Source: Caballeronia catudaia (lineage in GTDB: Bacteria; Pseudomonadota; Gammaproteobacteria; Burkholderiales; Burkholderiaceae). From it: 64,000 nucleotides of DNA. The translations under genes were made by a program, and so were the position numbers. The notes below the pieces were generated by a model. That model did not search any database. It had not been told where the DNA came from and saw only the letters and a program-made list of their open reading frames with translations. Positions within the stretch are counted from its first letter, which is position 1, and each line of letters opens with the position of its first letter. The stretch lies in contig NZ_FCOF02000003.1 in assembly GCF_001544755.2 (NCBI RefSeq), positions 1-64,000 on the forward strand. Reading direction: 5' to 3'. Of this stretch, positions 53,857 to 63,330 are shown one piece after another.

Positions 53857-54765
53857 TTATGCGACCGGTAACACCCCGGCGTAATTCGGCTCCGGTAAGC
53901 CTTGCACACCGGGGTTCAATGCGAACACGAAACCATCGTCTTCAGTGGCATTCGTTGCCGGACGAATCGTCGTGACAAACAGCGTCTTCAGGTCTGCGCC
54001 GCCGAACGCGCACATCGACGGCTTGCTCGCCGGCAAGGCGATCTCGCGATCGAGCCTGCCTTGCGGCGTGAAGCGCAGCAGGCGGCCCGCATCGTTGGCG
54101 CAGGTCCAGTAGCAGCCGTCCACATCGACGGCCGCGCCATCCGGGCGTCCCGCGTAATCGTGAAGATCGGCGAATACGCGCTGCGCGCCTGGCGTGCCAG
54201 TCTCCGGACCGAAGTCGAATGCCCAGACGAGACGGCGTTGCGGATGCGAGTCGGACAGGTACATCGTTCTGCCATCGGGCGACCATGCGAGACCGTTCTG
54301 GGTGATCAAACCTTCGACAACCGGTGCGGACAACGTGCCCTTTTCATCGAAGCGGTACAACGCGCCCGCGGTGCTCGCGAGCGACATGTCCTGCACCATC
54401 GTTCCGGCCCAGAAGCGCCCTTGCCTGTCGCAACGGCCATCGTTGAAGCGCATGCCGGAGGCGGGAAATTCCGGCGCGGCCAGCGCGATGGCGCGCGCTT
54501 CGTTTGCGTCCGAAAGCGTCACGGCGAAGACGCCGCTCTCCATGCCCGCGACGACACGCCCGGCCGAATCGAACGCGAAACACGCGACCTGTTCGTCGAA
54601 CGCCCATTCCGTACGGCGCGCGGTTCCGATGTCGAGCCGGACCATGCGCCGCGCCGGAATATCGACCCAGTACAGCGCGTTTTCTTCGCCACGCCACACC
54701 GGACATTCGCCGACCGTCGCGCGTCCGCCCGCGTCGAGCCGCTCGACGCGCACTGTTGCGCTCAT
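53857..54765 (-). CDS. SMP-30/gluconolactonase-family lactonase
   Basis: A 302-residue beta-propeller lactonase with metal and active-site residues in GECPVW (Glu), RFNDGRCDRQGRFWAGTM (Asn, Asp), TQNGLAWSPD (Asn) and RPDGAAVDVDG (Asp). It would open the aldarolactone made by uronate dehydrogenase. Its start overlaps the stop of the second udh gene by four bases, so the two enzymes are translationally coupled. Confidence 0.88.
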   Translation of the reverse strand: MSATVRVERLDAGGRATVGECPVWRGEENALYWVDIPARRMVRLDIGTARRTEWAFDEQVACFAFDSAGRVVAGMESGVFAVTLSDANEARAIALAAPEFPASGMRFNDGRCDRQGRFWAGTMVQDMSLASTAGALYRFDEKGTLSAPVVEGLITQNGLAWSPDGRTMYLSDSHPQRRLVWAFDFGPETGTPGAQRVFADLHDYAGRPDGAAVDVDGCYWTCANDAGRLLRFTPQGRLDREIALPASKPSMCAFGGADLKTLFVTTIRPATNATEDDGFVFALNPGVQGLPEPNYAGVLPVA

Positions 54766-55592
54766 CGCTTGCGCTCCATCGGTTCGCCCAGCACGAACGC
54801 ACCGCCCTGGAAACGCCGCGCGGGATCGTCGCGCTCCGCGCTCGGCGCGGTGACCGGGAAGAGGCCGTTGAACTGCGTCGAACTGTCTTGCGGATTGAAG
54901 CCGATGAATCCCGCCTTCGCGTTGTCCCACCACTTCACCGGATTGTCCGACGCGCCATACACGACCGCATGACCGACGCGATTCGTGAACAGCGAGCAGC
55001 GCACGAGTTCGATGAAGTCGCGGTAGCTCAGAAACGTGACGAGCATGCGCGGATTCTTCGGTTCCTCGAAGGACGAGCCGATGCGCAGGCACACCGTCTC
55101 GATGCCGAAGCGATCGAAGTAATAGCGCGACAGCGACTCGCCGAAGCACTTGGTCACCCCGTAGAGGCTGTCCGGGCGCAGCGGCGAATCCGCGTCGAGC
55201 ACCTCGGTGACGGGATGAAAGCCGATTGCATGGTTCGAGCTCGCGAACACGATGCGCTTGACGCCATGACGGCGCGCCGCTTCGTAGAGGTTGTACGTGC
55301 CGCGGATATTCGCTTCGATCAGATCGTCGAAGGGTGCGTCGATCGAAATGCCGCCGAGATGCACGATCGCATCGACGCCTTCGACCAGTTGCATCACCTT
55401 CTCGCGATCCGCGAGATCGACGGCGCTGACTTCTTCGTGACTCGCCGCATCGTCGAGCGGTGCGATGTCGGAGAGCCGCACGACGTCGGCCCATTGCGCG
55501 AGCGCGCCGCGCAACTGGCGGCCGAGATTGCCGGCCGCGCCGGTCAGAAGCAGGCGCTTGAACGGCTTGTCCGCTGCGTTTGGCTGATTCAT
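54762..55592 (-). CDS. udh: Uronate dehydrogenase, second paralog
   Basis: A 276-residue paralog of the enzyme at 50177: LLLTGAAGNLGRQL, VHLGGISIDAPFDDL, SSNHAIGFHPVTEVL and YGVTKCFGE (YxxxK). First gene of the operon with the lactonase. A perfect LacI-type palindrome lies 48 bases upstream, whereas udh at 50177 is next to a GntR gene, so the two copies appear to be controlled differently. Confidence 0.88.
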   Translation of the reverse strand: MNQPNAADKPFKRLLLTGAAGNLGRQLRGALAQWADVVRLSDIAPLDDAASHEEVSAVDLADREKVMQLVEGVDAIVHLGGISIDAPFDDLIEANIRGTYNLYEAARRHGVKRIVFASSNHAIGFHPVTEVLDADSPLRPDSLYGVTKCFGESLSRYYFDRFGIETVCLRIGSSFEEPKNPRMLVTFLSYRDFIELVRCSLFTNRVGHAVVYGASDNPVKWWDNAKAGFIGFNPQDSSTQFNGLFPVTAPSAERDDPARRFQGGAFVLGEPMERKR

Positions 55593-55639
55593 CGAGACTC
55601 CTGTCGAATACATGGTGATGCGTTGAAAGCAAAAAGGAA

Positions 55640-55651
55640 GAAAACGTTTTC
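55640..55651. promoter_or_regulatory. LacI-type operator before udh-lactonase
   Basis: GAAAACGTTTTC, a perfect 12-bp palindrome with the central CG typical of LacI-family sites, between the second udh gene and lacI. Confidence 0.7.
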
Positions 55652-55693
55652 TGGACTATAGCGATCGGCTGGGCCCACCGTCAAACGACGTTT

Positions 55694-55722
55694 GGCATGC
55701 AAAAACGATGCATGCAAAATGC
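55694..55722. repeat. Direct repeats GCATGCAAAA
   Basis: GGCATGCAAAAA (55694-55705) and TGCATGCAAAATGC (55709-55722) form a tandem pair in the udh/lacI intergenic region. The same core recurs at 46883, 50169 and 58485. It may be a regulatory site of an unidentified regulator. Confidence 0.4.
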
Positions 55723-55774
55723 AAGATGCGATGTCATCGTTTCCCGAATTTCTGCGACAATCCGGTAACACTGC

Positions 55775-55786
55775 GAAAACGTTACC
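55775..55786. promoter_or_regulatory. LacI-type operator before lacI
   Basis: GAAAACGTTACC lies seven bases before the lacI start and matches the udh-operon site at eight of twelve positions including the CG centre. It also forms part of a GGTAAC...GTTACC inverted repeat (55764-55786). Suggests autoregulation. Confidence 0.55.
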
Positions 55787-55792
55787 CTCCGA

Positions 55793-56782
55793 ATGAAAAA
55801 AATTTCCCCGACCATTCGCGACGTCGCCGCCGCCGCGGGCGTCTCTGTCGCGACGGTGTCCAAGTACATCAACGGCGCACAGCGCTTCTCCGCGCCCGTC
55901 GAGGCGAAGCTCAAGGAAGCCATCGACTCGCTCGGCTATCGCTCGAACCCGCTCGCGCGCTCGATGATCACCGGCAAGACGCGCACCATCGGCATCACGA
56001 TCCTCGACATCAGCAATCCGCACTTCACGCATGTCGTGAAGGGCGCGAACCGCATTGCGCTGAGGCACGACTACACGCTGCTGCTCGTCGATATCGACGA
56101 GAACCAGGCGCGCGAACGTCCGCTCATCGAAGCGCTTGCGCAGCGCGTGGACGGCTTGCTCGTCAGCTCGCGCCTCGCCGACGAAAACGCGCAATGGATG
56201 CTCGATCTCGACAAGCCCGTCGTGCTGCTGCGCAACGCCGAACTGCCGATTCCGAGCGTCGGCATCAACAGCCGTCTCGCCACATATATGCTCGCGCGTC
56301 ATCTGCTCGATCTCGGGCATCGCCGCATCGCGTATCTCGGCTTCGAGCAAGCGCGCATCAACGATGAACGGATTCGCGGCGCGCGCGACTGTCTCGCCGA
56401 AGCAGGCCTCGAACTCGACATCTACGAAGCCCATGCGCCCACTTCGCTCGCTGGCGAACAAGCCTGCTCGCGCGTGATGCTCGGCCCGAAGCGACCGCAA
56501 GCCGTGATCTGCTACAACGATCTCATCGCGCTCGGCTTCATGAAGGAAGCCGCGTCGCTCGGCATTCGCGTGCCGCAAGATGTCTCCGTGACCGGCATCG
56601 ACAACGTGCCTTACGGCGCCTACGCCGCGCCCGGTCTCACGACCGTCGACATTCAAAGCGAGAAGATGGGCGAACTGGCGATGCAGAAGCTCATCGACGC
56701 CCTCGCCGGTCATCCCGACCCGGGCAACTCCATGTTCGAGCCGCGGCTCATCGTGCGTGAATCGACTGCCGCGGCTGCATGA
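55793..56782 (+). CDS. LacI-family transcriptional regulator
   Basis: A 329-residue LacI repressor. Helix-turn-helix and hinge at residues 8-57 (TIRDVAAAAGVSVATVSKYINGAQRFS...NPLARSM), then a periplasmic-binding-protein-like sensor domain (TIGITILDISNPHF, VICYNDLIALGFMKEA, SVTGIDNVPYGAYAAPGLTTV). It is divergent from the udh-lactonase operon and convergent with the ExuT-like MFS gene. Similar operators are found near all three, so it is likely the local hexuronate regulator. Confidence 0.9.
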   Translation: MKKISPTIRDVAAAAGVSVATVSKYINGAQRFSAPVEAKLKEAIDSLGYRSNPLARSMITGKTRTIGITILDISNPHFTHVVKGANRIALRHDYTLLLVDIDENQARERPLIEALAQRVDGLLVSSRLADENAQWMLDLDKPVVLLRNAELPIPSVGINSRLATYMLARHLLDLGHRRIAYLGFEQARINDERIRGARDCLAEAGLELDIYEAHAPTSLAGEQACSRVMLGPKRPQAVICYNDLIALGFMKEAASLGIRVPQDVSVTGIDNVPYGAYAAPGLTTVDIQSEKMGELAMQKLIDALAGHPDPGNSMFEPRLIVRESTAAAA

Positions 56783-56853
56783 CGCACGCCGCACCGCCTG
56801 CGTATGACTCATGCGAGCGGCGCGGCGCATTGCTTGACTAATAAGAACTGCAA

Positions 56854-58143
56854 TTACGCCGAGAGCTTCGCCGGCGTCATCTTCGGCGTGAGCACGTGCA
56901 TGATCGCGAAGGCGATGAGATACGCCGATGCGCCGATCGCGAACAGCACCCAGTAGTGGCCCGTGCGCTGCAGCACCTGACCGATCACTTCGGAGAACAG
57001 CACGCCGCCGATCGAACCGGCCATGCCGCCGATACCGACCACCGCGCCGATCGCACGCCGCGGGAACAGATCCGATGCCGTCGTGAAGAGGTTCGCGGAC
57101 CAGCCCTGATGCGCTGCTGCCGCAAGACCGACGATCGCCACCGCGACCCACAGATTCTCGGCTTGCGAGACGAACGCGATCGGCAGCACGGCGCAGGCGC
57201 AGATCAGCATCGCGGTCTTGCGCGCCGCATTCACGGTCCAGCCCGCACGCAGCAGCGCCGACGAAATCCAGCCGCCGCCGATGCTGCCGATGGTGGTGAT
57301 CGCATAGATCACGACGAGCGGCAAGCCGATGTGCTGCATGTCCATGCCGCGCGATTCGTTGAGCCACTTCGGCAGCCAGAACAGATAGAACCACCACACC
57401 GGATCGGTCAGGAACTTGCCGACGATGAACGCCCACGTTTCGCGCTTCTTGATGAGTTCCTTGAAGCCCGGTGCGCCCGCTTTTGCGTTGGCGGCATCGG
57501 CGGCATTGGTTTCGTCGCCTTCGTTGGCGATTTCGTCGTCATGCGCGCGGCCGTCCGGCTGGCGATACATCACGAACCACACCACGAGCCAGATCAGGCC
57601 GATCGCGCCGACCATCACGAACGCCGACCGCCAGCCGAAGGCCACTGCGAGCGCCGGAATGAGCGCGGGTGCGAACACCGCGCCGATGTTCGCGCCGGAG
57701 TTGAAGATGCCGGTCGCGAGCGCGCGTTCGCGGCGCGGGAACCATTCGGCGGTCGTCTTGATGGCGGCAGGGAAGTTGCCGCCTTCGCCGATGCCGAGCA
57801 GCGCGCGGACCATCGCGAAGCCCGTCACCGAGCCGACGGCCGCATGCAGCATCGCGGCGATGCTCCAGACGAACATCGCGAGCGCATAGGAGATGCGCGT
57901 GCCGAGCCAGTCGACGATGCGCCCGAAGCACAGCAGCCCGATCGCGTAGAACGCCGAGAACGCGATCACGATGCGGCCGTACTGCACCTGCGTCCAGCCG
58001 ATGTCGTGCTGCAGCATCGGGGCGAGCAGACCGAGAATCTGCCGGTCCATGTAGTTGATGACCGTGGCGAAGAAAAGCAGCGCGCACACGGTCCAGCGGT
58101 AACGGCTGGCGGTTCGCACGACGCCGGCAACGACAGTGTTCAT
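56854..58143 (-). CDS. MFS hexuronate transporter (ExuT-like)
   Basis: A 429-residue MFS protein with the ExuT/GudP-type start RWTVCALLFFATVINYMDRQILGLLAPMLQ, GIGEGGNFPAAIKTTAEWFP in helices 4-5 and a central cytoplasmic loop of about 40 residues. It probably imports galacturonate or glucuronate with protons. A LacI-type palindrome lies 117 bases before its start. Confidence 0.86.
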   Translation of the reverse strand: MNTVVAGVVRTASRYRWTVCALLFFATVINYMDRQILGLLAPMLQHDIGWTQVQYGRIVIAFSAFYAIGLLCFGRIVDWLGTRISYALAMFVWSIAAMLHAAVGSVTGFAMVRALLGIGEGGNFPAAIKTTAEWFPRRERALATGIFNSGANIGAVFAPALIPALAVAFGWRSAFVMVGAIGLIWLVVWFVMYRQPDGRAHDDEIANEGDETNAADAANAKAGAPGFKELIKKRETWAFIVGKFLTDPVWWFYLFWLPKWLNESRGMDMQHIGLPLVVIYAITTIGSIGGGWISSALLRAGWTVNAARKTAMLICACAVLPIAFVSQAENLWVAVAIVGLAAAAHQGWSANLFTTASDLFPRRAIGAVVGIGGMAGSIGGVLFSEVIGQVLQRTGHYWVLFAIGASAYLIAFAIMHVLTPKMTPAKLSA

Positions 58144-58572
58144 GAAAGTCTCCGGACGCGGCGGCGCTCGTCGTGCCGCGTTCTTTGTTGCGTGGAACGG
58201 CGACGAGCGCCGTGGACATGGCTTTGTGCGGGCTGTGACGTCAAAGCCGGCCTGTCTTGGAAAACGTTTTTTCGAAGAATAGTGGGTTTGTTGTCGACTG
58301 GCTATCCTAGTATTTGCCCTAATCCAGGCCTACTCGCCGTTGTCTGGCCGTTACCGAGGCACGGACCACGCTCTTCTTTTTGGGATGCAGTGAGTTAATC
58401 GTTTTTTCTTGGAATCCTCGTGCGGCGCGTTGTCCGGCGCTCCCAAACCGGTTGGCACTTTGCATGCCGCCTTCTGCATGCAAAATGCCGATGCCGGCCT
58501 TCGGGCCGAAGACAGCGCCTGTATGATCGAACCCCGACGAACGACAACAACGAACTACAAATCCTGTCTTCC
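58144..58572. other. Intergenic region between the ExuT-like and DMT genes
   Basis: 429 bases without a gene. It holds the LacI-type site at 58260, the TGCATGC motif at 58471-58477 and TGCATGCAAAATGC at 58485-58498, and a short CGGCC-TTCG-GGCCG hairpin at 58495-58508. These lie between two divergent promoters. Confidence 0.5.
58260..58271. promoter_or_regulatory. LacI-type operator upstream of the ExuT-like gene
   Basis: GAAAACGTTTTT matches the perfect site at 55640 in eleven of twelve positions and keeps the CG centre. Confidence 0.6.
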
Positions 58573-59445
58573 ATGCCTGCTCGCTTCACGGGGTTCATCT
58601 ATCTGCTCGTCACCGCCACCGGCTGGGCGCTGAACTGGCCCGCCATGAAGGTCCTGTTGCGCGAATGGCCGCCGCTGTTCTCGCGCGGCGTCGCGGGCAT
58701 CGCGGCCGCCGTGCTGCTCGGCGTCATCGCGAAACTCGCCGGCGAGAACCTGCGCGTGCCCGCCGCGCTCGTGCCACGGCTTCTGCTTGCATCGGCCATC
58801 AACGTGTTCGCCTGGATGGGCTTCTCCACGCTCTCGATGAAATGGCTTTCGGTCAGCGAAGGCGCGCTGCTCGTCTACACCATGCCCATCTGGGCGATGC
58901 TGCTCGCGTGGCCCATCGCGAAGCGCAAGCCATCGGTCGCGGGCTTCTGCGCGCTCGCGCTGGGTCTCGCGGGCGTCGTCGCGCTGCTCGGTGCGCACGG
59001 ACTTTCGTTCGATGGCGGCAAGATCGCCGGCATCGCGTTCGCGCTCTCGGCCGCGGTGTTGTTCGCGCTCGGCACGGTGCTCTCGCACGGGCCCATGCCC
59101 ATCCCGCCGATCACGCTGGTCGCGTGGCAGGTCGGCATCGGCTGCGCGCCGATGATCGCGCTCGGCCTTTTCATCGAGCATCCGGTCGTTTCCGCGCTGG
59201 GGTTGGACGGCTGGGCCGTGCTCGTCTACATGAGCCTGGTGCCGATGGCCGTGTGCTATCTCGCATGGTTCGCGACGCTGCGCCACTTGCCCGCCGATGT
59301 CGCGTCCATTGGCATGTTGCTGGTGCCGATCCTGGGTATCGTCGCGGCGGCGCTCGCGCTCGGCGAGCCGCTTGGCGCGCGCGAGGCGATCGCAATGGGG
59401 CTGACGCTTTCGGGCGTCGCGCTGGCGATGAGACAGCGCCGCTGA
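58573..59445 (+). CDS. DMT-superfamily exporter (EamA family)
   Basis: A 290-residue membrane protein of two EamA repeats with about ten hydrophobic helices (first: GFIYLLVTATGWALNWPAMK). ATG 58573 begins at the homologous start; the frame is open further upstream but gives non-homologous sequence. The substrate is unknown and no partner is adjacent. It is only distantly similar to the DMT protein at 1553. Confidence 0.85.
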   Translation: MPARFTGFIYLLVTATGWALNWPAMKVLLREWPPLFSRGVAGIAAAVLLGVIAKLAGENLRVPAALVPRLLLASAINVFAWMGFSTLSMKWLSVSEGALLVYTMPIWAMLLAWPIAKRKPSVAGFCALALGLAGVVALLGAHGLSFDGGKIAGIAFALSAAVLFALGTVLSHGPMPIPPITLVAWQVGIGCAPMIALGLFIEHPVVSALGLDGWAVLVYMSLVPMAVCYLAWFATLRHLPADVASIGMLLVPILGIVAAALALGEPLGAREAIAMGLTLSGVALAMRQRR

Positions 59446-59530
59446 CACCGCAAGGCAAGAAAATTAAAGCGCAGCGCAATTTCTGCCGTTAAGGGTCGAT
59501 ATAACTACTCTTATCGTTCAGTCACTCCCC

Positions 59531-61486
59531 ATGCCCCGTATTGCTCTGGCCCGCATGAACGTCGGGACCAAATTCGCCGTGCTCGCCTGCGCGCTCACGG
59601 CCGTCGTCGTTGCCTTTTTCACCGTCGCCGTCACGCGAAGCGCGGGCGAGCAAGTGGACACGCACGCCCTCGCGCGCGTCGAAAGCGAGAATCGCTCGAT
59701 CGCGACGATGATCGGCCTGTTCGACAAGTCCGTGAGCGCCGAGGTCACGCGCTTCACGACGATCTTCGCGCATCGCCTGCCCACGACCTTCGCGCTCGAC
59801 GAGACGCGCTCCGTCGATGTCGGCGGCGTGGCGACGCCGACCTTTCTCGCCGGCGACAAGCCGTTGAACAACGACTTCGCGATTCCCGATGCGTTTCTCG
59901 AAGAAAGCGGCGCCATCGCGACGATCTTTGCGCGCGCCGGCGACGACTTCGTGCGCGTGACGACATCGCTCAAGAAGCAGGACGGCACGCGCGCCATCGG
60001 CACGCTGCTCGATCGCAAGGGCCCCGCGTATGCGCCGATGATGGCGGGCAAGCCGTATATCGGCATCGCGGCGTTGTTCGGCAAGCAGTACATCACCGAG
60101 TACAGGCCGGTCACCGATGCGTCGGGCCGCGTGATCGGCGCGCTTTTCGTGGGCGTGGACGTCACGTCCGAATTCGCCGCGCTGCAGGACGGCATCGCGA
60201 AACTCGTGATCGGCGCAAGCGGTTATCACTTCGTCGTCGATGCATCGAATGGCGCGAATCGCGGCAAGCTGCTGGTGCATCCCGGCTCGAAAGGCGAGCT
60301 CGCCGATGAGCGCGTCGCGCCCTTCAAACAGATGCTCGAATCGCATGAAGGCAAGCTCACGTTCGACGGCGCCGATATCGCGGGCGCGGATGCGCGCGTG
60401 CATGGCGGCACAAAAGAGATCGTCTATATGTCCGTGCCGCAATGGCAATGGATGATCGGCGGCATTGCGTATCGCGACGAGCTGCTCGCCGACGTGCACG
60501 AAAGCCGCGACCGCTTTCTGATGCTCGGGGTCGCCATCGTGGCGCTGCTCGTCGGCGTGTTGCTGTATGCCGTGACGAAGCTCGTCGGCCGTCCCATCGA
60601 CGATGTGACGCGTGCGTCCGAACGCATCGCCGCGGGCGATCTCACCGTGCGTATCGACAGCGCGCGCGAAGACGATATCGGCCGCCTGATGCGCGCGATC
60701 GACGGCATCGCGCGCGGGCTCGCGGAGATCGTCGCGCAGGTGCGCAGCGCATCGGCCGACATGAACGAGGGCACCGCGCGCATCGCGTCGGGCAGCAGCG
60801 ATATCGCGACGCGCATCGCTACGCAGGCGGCGAGTGTCGAGGAAACCGCTGCAAGCATGGAAGAAATCACGTCCACCGTGCAGCAGAACGCGGCGAATAC
60901 CGCGCAGGCGGGCACGCTCGTCGCATCGGCATCGGATGCGGCACGCGCGGGAGGCGAGGCGGTGGGACGCGTCGTCGAAACGATGGGCGAGATCGATGCA
61001 TCGGCGCGACGTATCGCCGATATCACCGCGACCATCGAAAGCATCGCGTTCCAGACCAACATTCTTGCGTTGAACGCAGCCGTCGAAGCGGCGCGCGCTG
61101 GCGAGCATGGCAAGGGCTTTGCCGTGGTCGCATCGGAAGTGCGCGCGCTCGCGCAACGCAGCGCGAGCGCCGTGAAGGAGATCGAGGCATTGATCGCGGA
61201 ATCGGCGTCGAAAGTCTCACACGGCTACAAGATCGCCGAGGAAGCGAGCGGCACGATGAACGGCATCGTGGAGCGCGTCTCGCGCGTGAATGCGATCGTT
61301 GGCGAGATCGGCGTTGCGTCGCGCGAGCAGGCGAGCGGCATCGAACAGGTGAATAGCGCGGTCATGTTGATCGGCGAAGCGACGCAGCAGAACGCGGCGC
61401 TCGTCGGTGAAGCGGAACACTCGACTGCCGAGTTGCGCGATCAGGCCGAACGTCTCTCGCGTGCGGTCAGCATGTTCCGTGTTTAA
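59531..61486 (+). CDS. Methyl-accepting chemotaxis protein with double-Cache-like sensor
   Basis: A 651-residue chemoreceptor. It has an N-terminal helix (about residues 14-34), a large periplasmic Cache-type sensor (about 35-325, with [27 protein letters not shown]), a second helix (about 333-353), HAMP ([17 protein letters not shown]) and a signalling domain with the conserved hairpin [28 protein letters not shown]. It probably senses an organic acid and signals to CheA/CheW. No pentapeptide tail (WETF) is visible at the end. Confidence 0.9.
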   Translation: MPRIALARMNVGTKFAVLACALTAVVVAFFTVAVTRSAGEQVDTHALARVESENRSIATMIGLFDKSVSAEVTRFTTIFAHRLPTTFALDETRSVDVGGVATPTFLAGDKPLNNDFAIPDAFLEESGAIATIFARAGDDFVRVTTSLKKQDGTRAIGTLLDRKGPAYAPMMAGKPYIGIAALFGKQYITEYRPVTDASGRVIGALFVGVDVTSEFAALQDGIAKLVIGASGYHFVVDASNGANRGKLLVHPGSKGELADERVAPFKQMLESHEGKLTFDGADIAGADARVHGGTKEIVYMSVPQWQWMIGGIAYRDELLADVHESRDRFLMLGVAIVALLVGVLLYAVTKLVGRPIDDVTRASERIAAGDLTVRIDSAREDDIGRLMRAIDGIARGLAEIVAQVRSASADMNEGTARIASGSSDIATRIATQAASVEETAASMEEITSTVQQNAANTAQAGTLVASASDAARAGGEAVGRVVETMGEIDASARRIADITATIESIAFQTNILALNAAVEAARAGEHGKGFAVVASEVRALAQRSASAVKEIEALIAESASKVSHGYKIAEEASGTMNGIVERVSRVNAIVGEIGVASREQASGIEQVNSAVMLIGEATQQNAALVGEAEHSTAELRDQAERLSRAVSMFRV

Positions 61487-61502
61487 TGCATCGGCCGCGC
61501 TT

Positions 61503-61740
61503 TCAGATTTCGATGAAGATGCGCCCGCCCTCCGTTTTCGCGGGATACGTCGTCGGCTTTTCGCAAACGGGCGCGCATAGCGGGCGGCCGTCGCGGATAT
61601 CGAAGCGTCCGTTGTGCCTGGGACATTCGATCACGTAGTCCATCACGAAGCCGTCGCTGAGATGAACGTGCTCGTGCGTGCACAGGCCGTCGCTTGCGAA
61701 TACGGCATCGTTCATCCGGTAGATCGCGAAGGTGCGGCCG
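61503..61740 (-). pseudogene. Rieske ferredoxin, 5'-truncated
   Basis: Reading the minus strand from the junction at about 61740: RTFAIYRMNDAVFASDGLCTHEHVHLSDGF, then CPRHNGRFDIRDGRPLCAP and a normal stop. Both cluster half-sites (C-x-H and C-x2-H) are intact, but the first 30 or so residues and the start codon are missing. The frame continues upstream only by fusing to desaturase sequence in another frame. Confidence 0.72.
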
Positions 61741-61870
61741 GAATGATCTCCGCATAGGCCGCGATCGTGCTCGCATAGGGCGGCGGCATGTCGTGCTTCA
61801 CCGTTTCGTGCAGGCGCGGCAACGCGTGATAAGGCACCATCGGAAACATATGATGCTCGACGTGATAGAA
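61741..61870 (-). pseudogene. Fatty-acid desaturase/alkane-hydroxylase-like, C-terminal fragment
   Basis: The minus strand encodes FYHVEHHMFPMVPYHALPRL, then HETVKHDMPPPYASTIAAYAEIIP, the C-terminal histidine-box region (HxxHH) of membrane di-iron desaturases/hydroxylases. The rest of the gene is absent on the left (higher coordinates), and the fragment runs into the truncated Rieske gene after EIIPA. The original order desaturase-Rieske is typical of such oxygenase operons. Confidence 0.7.
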
Positions 61871-62234
61871 GCATCATTGACCGCGCGCGGCGTGAATCAT
61901 GGCATTGCAATTGCTTTTGATCTTTTTTGTTCCGGTAACATGCAGGTGTCATAGCTTCGTTTCCTTCCATCGCTAACATGCGAGGTGTTGGGGAACCGAA
62001 GGCGCAGAATCTGCTCTTAGCGGTTAATCTATCGACATTCACGTCAGGCCGGGCATCCGGGGCCGGCCATATGACCTGACATGCGCAACTACAAGCGGCG
62101 CGGCGGCTTTCGTGGTTGTCCGGGCATTCACGGTGATCGAGCCGGCCGCATCCGTCAGACCAATTGCATGACTCGACCGCTCTTCGCATCCAGCGTGTGA
62201 AGAGAGAGATCCAATCACCGACGGAGCGTCATCC
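61871..62234. other. Non-coding/decayed region
   Basis: 364 bases with no convincing gene. It contains the broken upstream end of the desaturase remnant and the promoter region of the glycosyltransferase. A GTTCCGGTAACATG string at about 61928 and GAGAGAT before the next gene are seen, but no clear promoter or repeat. Confidence 0.4.
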
Positions 62235-63317
62235 ATGCCGTATGAGAGTGACTCCTTGCGAGACACGAGCCCGCTGCTCAGCATCGTCGTGGCGGCATAC
62301 AACATCGAGGGATATATCGAGGAAGCGCTCGAGTCCCTTCTGTCGCAGCCTCATATCGACGCGATAAAGATCATCGTCGTCGATGACGGCTCCCGCGACG
62401 AGACCTATGCGGCCGCGCGCGCCATCGTCGAACGTGATCGAGGCGTGCATATCGAGTTGCTGCAGCAGGCAAACGCTGGCTTGAGCGCCGCGCGCAATAC
62501 CGGTCTCGCAGCGGTGCGCACGCCTTATGTCGGTTTTCTCGATGGCGACGACATCTATCTGAATGGTTTCACCGAAGCGGTCATGCCCCTCCTCGCCGAG
62601 CGCAAGTGGGATCTGGTCGAGTACAACGTCAGGATCATCGACGACGACGGACGCGAGCTCGAACAAATCGAACTCGTCGAACAGGGCGAACGCGGCGGAT
62701 ATCCGATGAATCGCGAAACGCTGCAGCAGTTCGCCGACAAGTTCCATAGCTTCGCGTGGGCGCGCGTCTATCGCACCGATCTGTTCGACGCCGCTCCTTT
62801 TCCCGTCGGACGACATTACGAGGACGCAGCCGTCGTGCCCTCGACCTATCTTCGCGCAAGCACTATCTATCGCATCGCGACGCCATTGATCGGTTATCGC
62901 AGGCGCTTCGGCAGCATCACGCAGTTGGCTTCGCTGCGCGACGTTCGCGATCTGCGCGCCAACGGCCAGGAAGCGCTCGCGCGTTGCGAAGGCAACGAGA
63001 TGGACGATTTCTGGCTCACCGTTTTCGACAAGACGTTTCGCCGCGCGTGCTTTGTTTGCGCGCGAGTGAACCGCGCTTCTTTCAAAGAGGCGTCCGAGAC
63101 GCTCGAGGCGATGGCCGTCGATCATCGCGAGACGCGCGAGAGGATCGCCGGGCGCGGCGGGCGCGAAGTCGTCGCGCTCGCGCCGTTCGATCTGAATGTG
63201 CGTGCGGACCGCTCGATCCACTTCCTCAAAGGGCTCGTCAAGAAGGTGTTGAGGCGCCGCCTCGATCATCATCAGCGCGAGCGGCGCCCGGGCACGTCGA
63301 ATCAGCTGAGTGGATGA
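62235..63317 (+). CDS. Glycosyltransferase family 2
   Basis: A 360-residue GT-A-fold transferase with N-terminal LSIVVAAYNIEGYIEEALES, nucleotide-sugar motif IIVVDDGSRDET, NAGLSAARNTGL and the metal site FLDGDDIY. A C-terminal basic tail (VLRRRLDHHQRERR) could attach to the membrane. Probably adds a sugar to a surface polysaccharide; no polysaccharide genes are adjacent in the window. Confidence 0.85.
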   Translation: MPYESDSLRDTSPLLSIVVAAYNIEGYIEEALESLLSQPHIDAIKIIVVDDGSRDETYAAARAIVERDRGVHIELLQQANAGLSAARNTGLAAVRTPYVGFLDGDDIYLNGFTEAVMPLLAERKWDLVEYNVRIIDDDGRELEQIELVEQGERGGYPMNRETLQQFADKFHSFAWARVYRTDLFDAAPFPVGRHYEDAAVVPSTYLRASTIYRIATPLIGYRRRFGSITQLASLRDVRDLRANGQEALARCEGNEMDDFWLTVFDKTFRRACFVCARVNRASFKEASETLEAMAVDHRETRERIAGRGGREVVALAPFDLNVRADRSIHFLKGLVKKVLRRRLDHHQRERRPGTSNQLSG

Positions 63318-63330
63318 GCGCGTGCCGTTT

